Shown here piece after piece: positions 61,486 through 64,000 of a DNA stretch of 64,000 bases. The notes under the pieces are model-generated. The model saw only the letters and a list, made by a program, of their open reading frames with translations, was not told the origin of the DNA and searched no databases. The stretch is taken from contig NZ_CP017641.1 in the NCBI RefSeq assembly GCF_001983935.1, positions 5,365,001 to 5,429,000 of the forward strand. Direction: 5' to 3'. The position numbers and the translations under genes were made by a program. Origin of the DNA: Fuerstiella marisgermanici. Lineage in GTDB: Bacteria > Planctomycetota > Planctomycetia > Planctomycetales > Planctomycetaceae. Every line of letters starts with the position of its first letter. The stretch's first letter is position 1.

Positions 61486-64000
61486 ATGAAGTTTCTTCCC
61501 GTTCTGAAATGGATGATCTTTCTGATCCTGGTTGCAGCGCTGGCTGCGAGCGGTGGGTTCGTCTATTTCCAGAACCACAAAGACCAATTGGTCGAATCAG
61601 AAATCCTGAAACGCTTTGCCGAAGTCGCGCCGGAACTGAAGCTGATTGTCGGCCGGACAACGTTAAACGGAACTCGCGGTGCCACTCTCAAGCAGGTGGA
61701 GATCCGCGAAAAAGCGACCGACCGTCCTTTGTTTCGAGCGAAGGAATTGACCGTCGATATCGATTCGACTCGGCTGCTTGAACACCAGCAGGTCATCGTC
61801 GACAAAATTCATCTGACATCTGCTGATGTGCTGCTAACGCGAGAGGTCGACGGACGCTGGAACTGGCAGAAGTACGAATTCCGTCCACCGAAGCTCAAAT
61901 CGCCGGCGCTGCCCGCCATCATTATGGACGACGTGGCTGTGCAGTTGACGCTGAAGCACGGAGGCAACGTCCCTGCCGCTCGATTGCTGCTGCGGGAATC
62001 TCGCCTGCAGGCCATTCCGAAGTCGCAGCACGCCTACGATTTCGACGGCGCGCTGAACCTACCTGGTGCGGGCATGCTGCGGCTGGGCGGCGGCTGGGAT
62101 CTGCAATCGCGACAGTGGCACCTTGGCGGAAAAATGTTGAACGTGCAGGCCGATCAGCAGCTGATGCAGCTGGCCAAAGCCACGGCACCACAACTGAATG
62201 ATCAGTTAACGGATCTCGACTCCGCCATCGAACGCGCGCTCCCGCCTCGCCAGACGGCGAACGCAGCGTCGCCGGGTGCCGCGTTACTGATCGGCAACAA
62301 CGGCCAGACTGCGCCTCAGTTTCTTGGCATGCTGGACGTGTTCTTCAACGTGGCAGGAGCCCCGGAAAACAGCATTCCTCAATTCCAATTGATGGTCAAC
62401 GTGAAGAACGGCCGGCTGGAGACTCCCGCAATTCCGATAGCACTCACCAACGTCAAAGCGACGTTTTTCCGTGACAATGAGTCGCTGACATTCAAGCTGG
62501 ACGAAGCCACCGGCGACAACGCCACGATCACCGGCGGTTTCGAAATGGAAACGCGAGCCGACGCCCCGCCGGGCCAGGCGTGGTTCGACATCAAACGCTT
62601 TCCGGTCGATGCACGCCTTCGCCCGCTGTTGCCACCGCGCGCGCAGCGGCTGTTTGATGGCTTTCAACCGAAGGGCGTCGTGTCCGTCAAAGGGCAGATT
62701 CGACGGCATCCATCTGGCCGGTGGATGCCGGTCAACGTTGTGGCCGATTTCGAAGAAGGGACGTCCGAGTATCATCGGTTCCGGTATCCGGTGAAGAACG
62801 TGTTTGCCCACGTCGTGCAGCGGCCGTATGCCAACCGTCCCGCAACGCCAACGGAATCCGGAACCACTGTGGACGACATGATTCTGGATGTGGAAGTCTC
62901 AGGAATCGCGGGCGACCTTCCGTTTACCTCAACCGGATGGTGGAAGAACCCCGGCCCCAAAACAGAAACTCGGTTTGAACTGGCTGTTCAGAACTTCCCG
63001 CTCGACAGCCGTTTTCGCAATGCATTGAACGACAAAGAGCTAAGTGTCGTTGAGAACCTGAATCTCACCGGCATGGCCAACGTCAGCTTTGTGTTTCACC
63101 GCCCGCCCGGTCTTGATCAACCGACTCACGTCTACGCGGACGCTCAAGTGTTCAACTCACGCATGCGTTTCAGCAAATTCCCCTACGACATTGAAGACCT
63201 AACAGCGCATCTGACATTCAACAGCGCCACCAAGCACTGGAAGTTCCTCGAGTTGAATGGTCGACACGGCGAAGGCCGAATTCGCGCCGCCGGAAGTTTT
63301 CGAGGCCAGCCGGAACCCGGCGTACTCGACCTGCAGATCACTGCCACCAAAGCGGCGTTGGATTCCGATTTGTACAACGTACTGTCCAAGCCGCAGCAGA
63401 CAGTTTGGAATCTAATTAATCCCAGCGGGTTCTGTGACCTGACAGCAAAGATCGACTGGACGGCTGGCCCCGGACATTCGCCGATCGTCACGTTTCCTCG
63501 CGATTCACCCGTTCGAGTTTACAACACGAAAATTCGCCCCACGCCGTTTCCCTTCGACATGACGATTCGGGAGGCCGTGTTAAGCTTCGACCCGAACGAC
63601 GTTCGCGCGGCGGGGAATCAACATTGCGAAATCCGATCGTTTCAGGCGACTCATGAAGGCGCCGAAATCACCGCCAAAAACTGCTGGGCGGACATCAAAC
63701 CCAACGGCGAATGGCAGGTGCATTTCAACAACCTTTCGGCCGACAATCTTCGACCGGACGATCAGTTGCGAGCCGCGTTGCCGGCGTCGTGGCGGGAAAC
63801 GATGGGGCGAGTCCAGCATGTCGGTGTGGTGTCGCTTACCGATTCGCAGATGGATTTTCGAGGCGACACATCCGGCGAAAGAAACACGACCGCCAAGTGG
63901 GCTCTGAATGTAAACCTGCGAGACTGCATGGTGAACGCTGGCCTCGACGTGAAGCACGTCCACGGTGCCGTGACCGCAAACGGAACATGGGACGGGTTTC
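61486..64000 (+). CDS. AsmA-like large membrane-anchored protein, 3' end beyond the window
   Basis: ATG 61486 begins an uninterrupted frame to the window end (838 codons so far). A single N-terminal helix (MIFLILVAALAASGGFVYFQ) is followed by a long beta-rich part: LVGRTTLNGTRGATLKQVEIRE-type strands, VDIDSTRLL, VDKIHLTSADVLLTREVDGRWNWQKY (about 105-130), and repeated sections such as LTAHLTFNSATKHWKFLELNGRHGEGRIRAAGSF (about 571-605). This is the plan of AsmA/TamB-like proteins thought to move lipids between membranes. 65 nt after the glycosyltransferase stop. Confidence 0.72.
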   Translation, partial: MKFLPVLKWMIFLILVAALAASGGFVYFQNHKDQLVESEILKRFAEVAPELKLIVGRTTLNGTRGATLKQVEIREKATDRPLFRAKELTVDIDSTRLLEHQQVIVDKIHLTSADVLLTREVDGRWNWQKYEFRPPKLKSPALPAIIMDDVAVQLTLKHGGNVPAARLLLRESRLQAIPKSQHAYDFDGALNLPGAGMLRLGGGWDLQSRQWHLGGKMLNVQADQQLMQLAKATAPQLNDQLTDLDSAIERALPPRQTANAASPGAALLIGNNGQTAPQFLGMLDVFFNVAGAPENSIPQFQLMVNVKNGRLETPAIPIALTNVKATFFRDNESLTFKLDEATGDNATITGGFEMETRADAPPGQAWFDIKRFPVDARLRPLLPPRAQRLFDGFQPKGVVSVKGQIRRHPSGRWMPVNVVADFEEGTSEYHRFRYPVKNVFAHVVQRPYANRPATPTESGTTVDDMILDVEVSGIAGDLPFTSTGWWKNPGPKTETRFELAVQNFPLDSRFRNALNDKELSVVENLNLTGMANVSFVFHRPPGLDQPTHVYADAQVFNSRMRFSKFPYDIEDLTAHLTFNSATKHWKFLELNGRHGEGRIRAAGSFRGQPEPGVLDLQITATKAALDSDLYNVLSKPQQTVWNLINPSGFCDLTAKIDWTAGPGHSPIVTFPRDSPVRVYNTKIRPTPFPFDMTIREAVLSFDPNDVRAAGNQHCEIRSFQATHEGAEITAKNCWADIKPNGEWQVHFNNLSADNLRPDDQLRAALPASWRETMGRVQHVGVVSLTDSQMDFRGDTSGERNTTAKWALNVNLRDCMVNAGLDVKHVHGAVTANGTWDGF

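Noticed and set aside
1-64000. tRNA genes, integrases or prophage genes marking a genomic island
   Set aside because: No tRNA T-arm pattern, integrase, transposase or phage structural gene was found by eye; the low-GC cluster has no visible attachment site.

Overview
The window reads as chromosomal DNA of a planctomycete (order Planctomycetales or close). The evidence is two DUF1559 prepilin-like genes with the very conserved [26 protein letters not shown]-type N-terminus, a PSD1 (DUF1549/DUF1553) plus DUF1501 pair, two sulfatases, multihaem cytochromes with long CXXCH series, a PQQ-propeller secreted protein, frequent GTG/TTG starts and GC near 55-58% in the few lines counted by eye. No species can be named from sequence alone.

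Layout. 1-96 is the 3' tail of a 5S rRNA and its terminator. 135-3341 holds two membrane proteins, then KDPG aldolase and a KDG-type sugar kinase (lower Entner-Doudoroff/uronate branch). 3727-11903 is an accessory block resembling an orphan type VI secretion cargo locus: DUF6484 protein, DUF2169 adaptor, a ketosynthase-fold protein that has lost its catalytic residues, a DUF4150 PAAR-like protein with a C-terminal HNH/GHH-type nuclease region, a beta-propeller-like neighbour (candidate immunity protein) and two TIGR02270-like HEAT proteins with a 55-residue membrane protein between them. No structural T6SS gene is present. 11974-14545 has a disordered protein with five SPLDxIR repeats and a D-aminoacylase-like amidohydrolase.

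14700-19504 is the ribonucleotide reductase region: a sigma70-type promoter overlapped by two NrdR-box-like sites, a long leader with a possible three-way junction and pseudoknot, a leader ORF, nrdA with two ATP-cones, and an nrdB whose radical tyrosine is replaced by Phe and whose first metal ligand is Glu (Chlamydia-like subclass Ic pattern). 19609-25088 carries a PQQ-repeat protein, an isoprenylcysteine-methyltransferase-like protein, a zinc-ribbon protein with an arginine-rich tail, an iduronate-sulfatase-like enzyme and a methyltransferase.

25243-34091 is a minus-strand run: DUF1559 protein, small lipoprotein, seven-haem cytochrome, PSD1 protein, DUF1501 protein and two membrane proteins, the last five coupled by 4-nt overlaps or gaps. 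34520-50046 contains a related membrane-TPR protein, an ExbB/TolQ-like protein without ExbD, a cluster of palindromes, a GH57 glucanotransferase, an FtsQ-like protein, a DUF255 thioredoxin-fold protein, a DUF1559 gene broken by an in-frame TAG, a small lipoprotein, a membrane protein and a second seven-haem cytochrome. 50047-52071 has a GNAT acetyltransferase and an aldehyde dehydrogenase.

52622-56249 is the most unusual part: four overlapping minus-strand genes (HIT protein, dCTP-deaminase/dUTPase-fold protein, APH-like kinase, ThiL/AIR-synthase-like protein) in DNA that looks lower in GC than its surroundings. I do not recognise this combination as a described system. 56773-64000 returns to ordinary genes: Asp/Asn beta-hydroxylase, hypoxanthine phosphoribosyltransferase, a sulfatase coupled to a GT39-like glycosyltransferase, and an AsmA-like gene that runs off the end.
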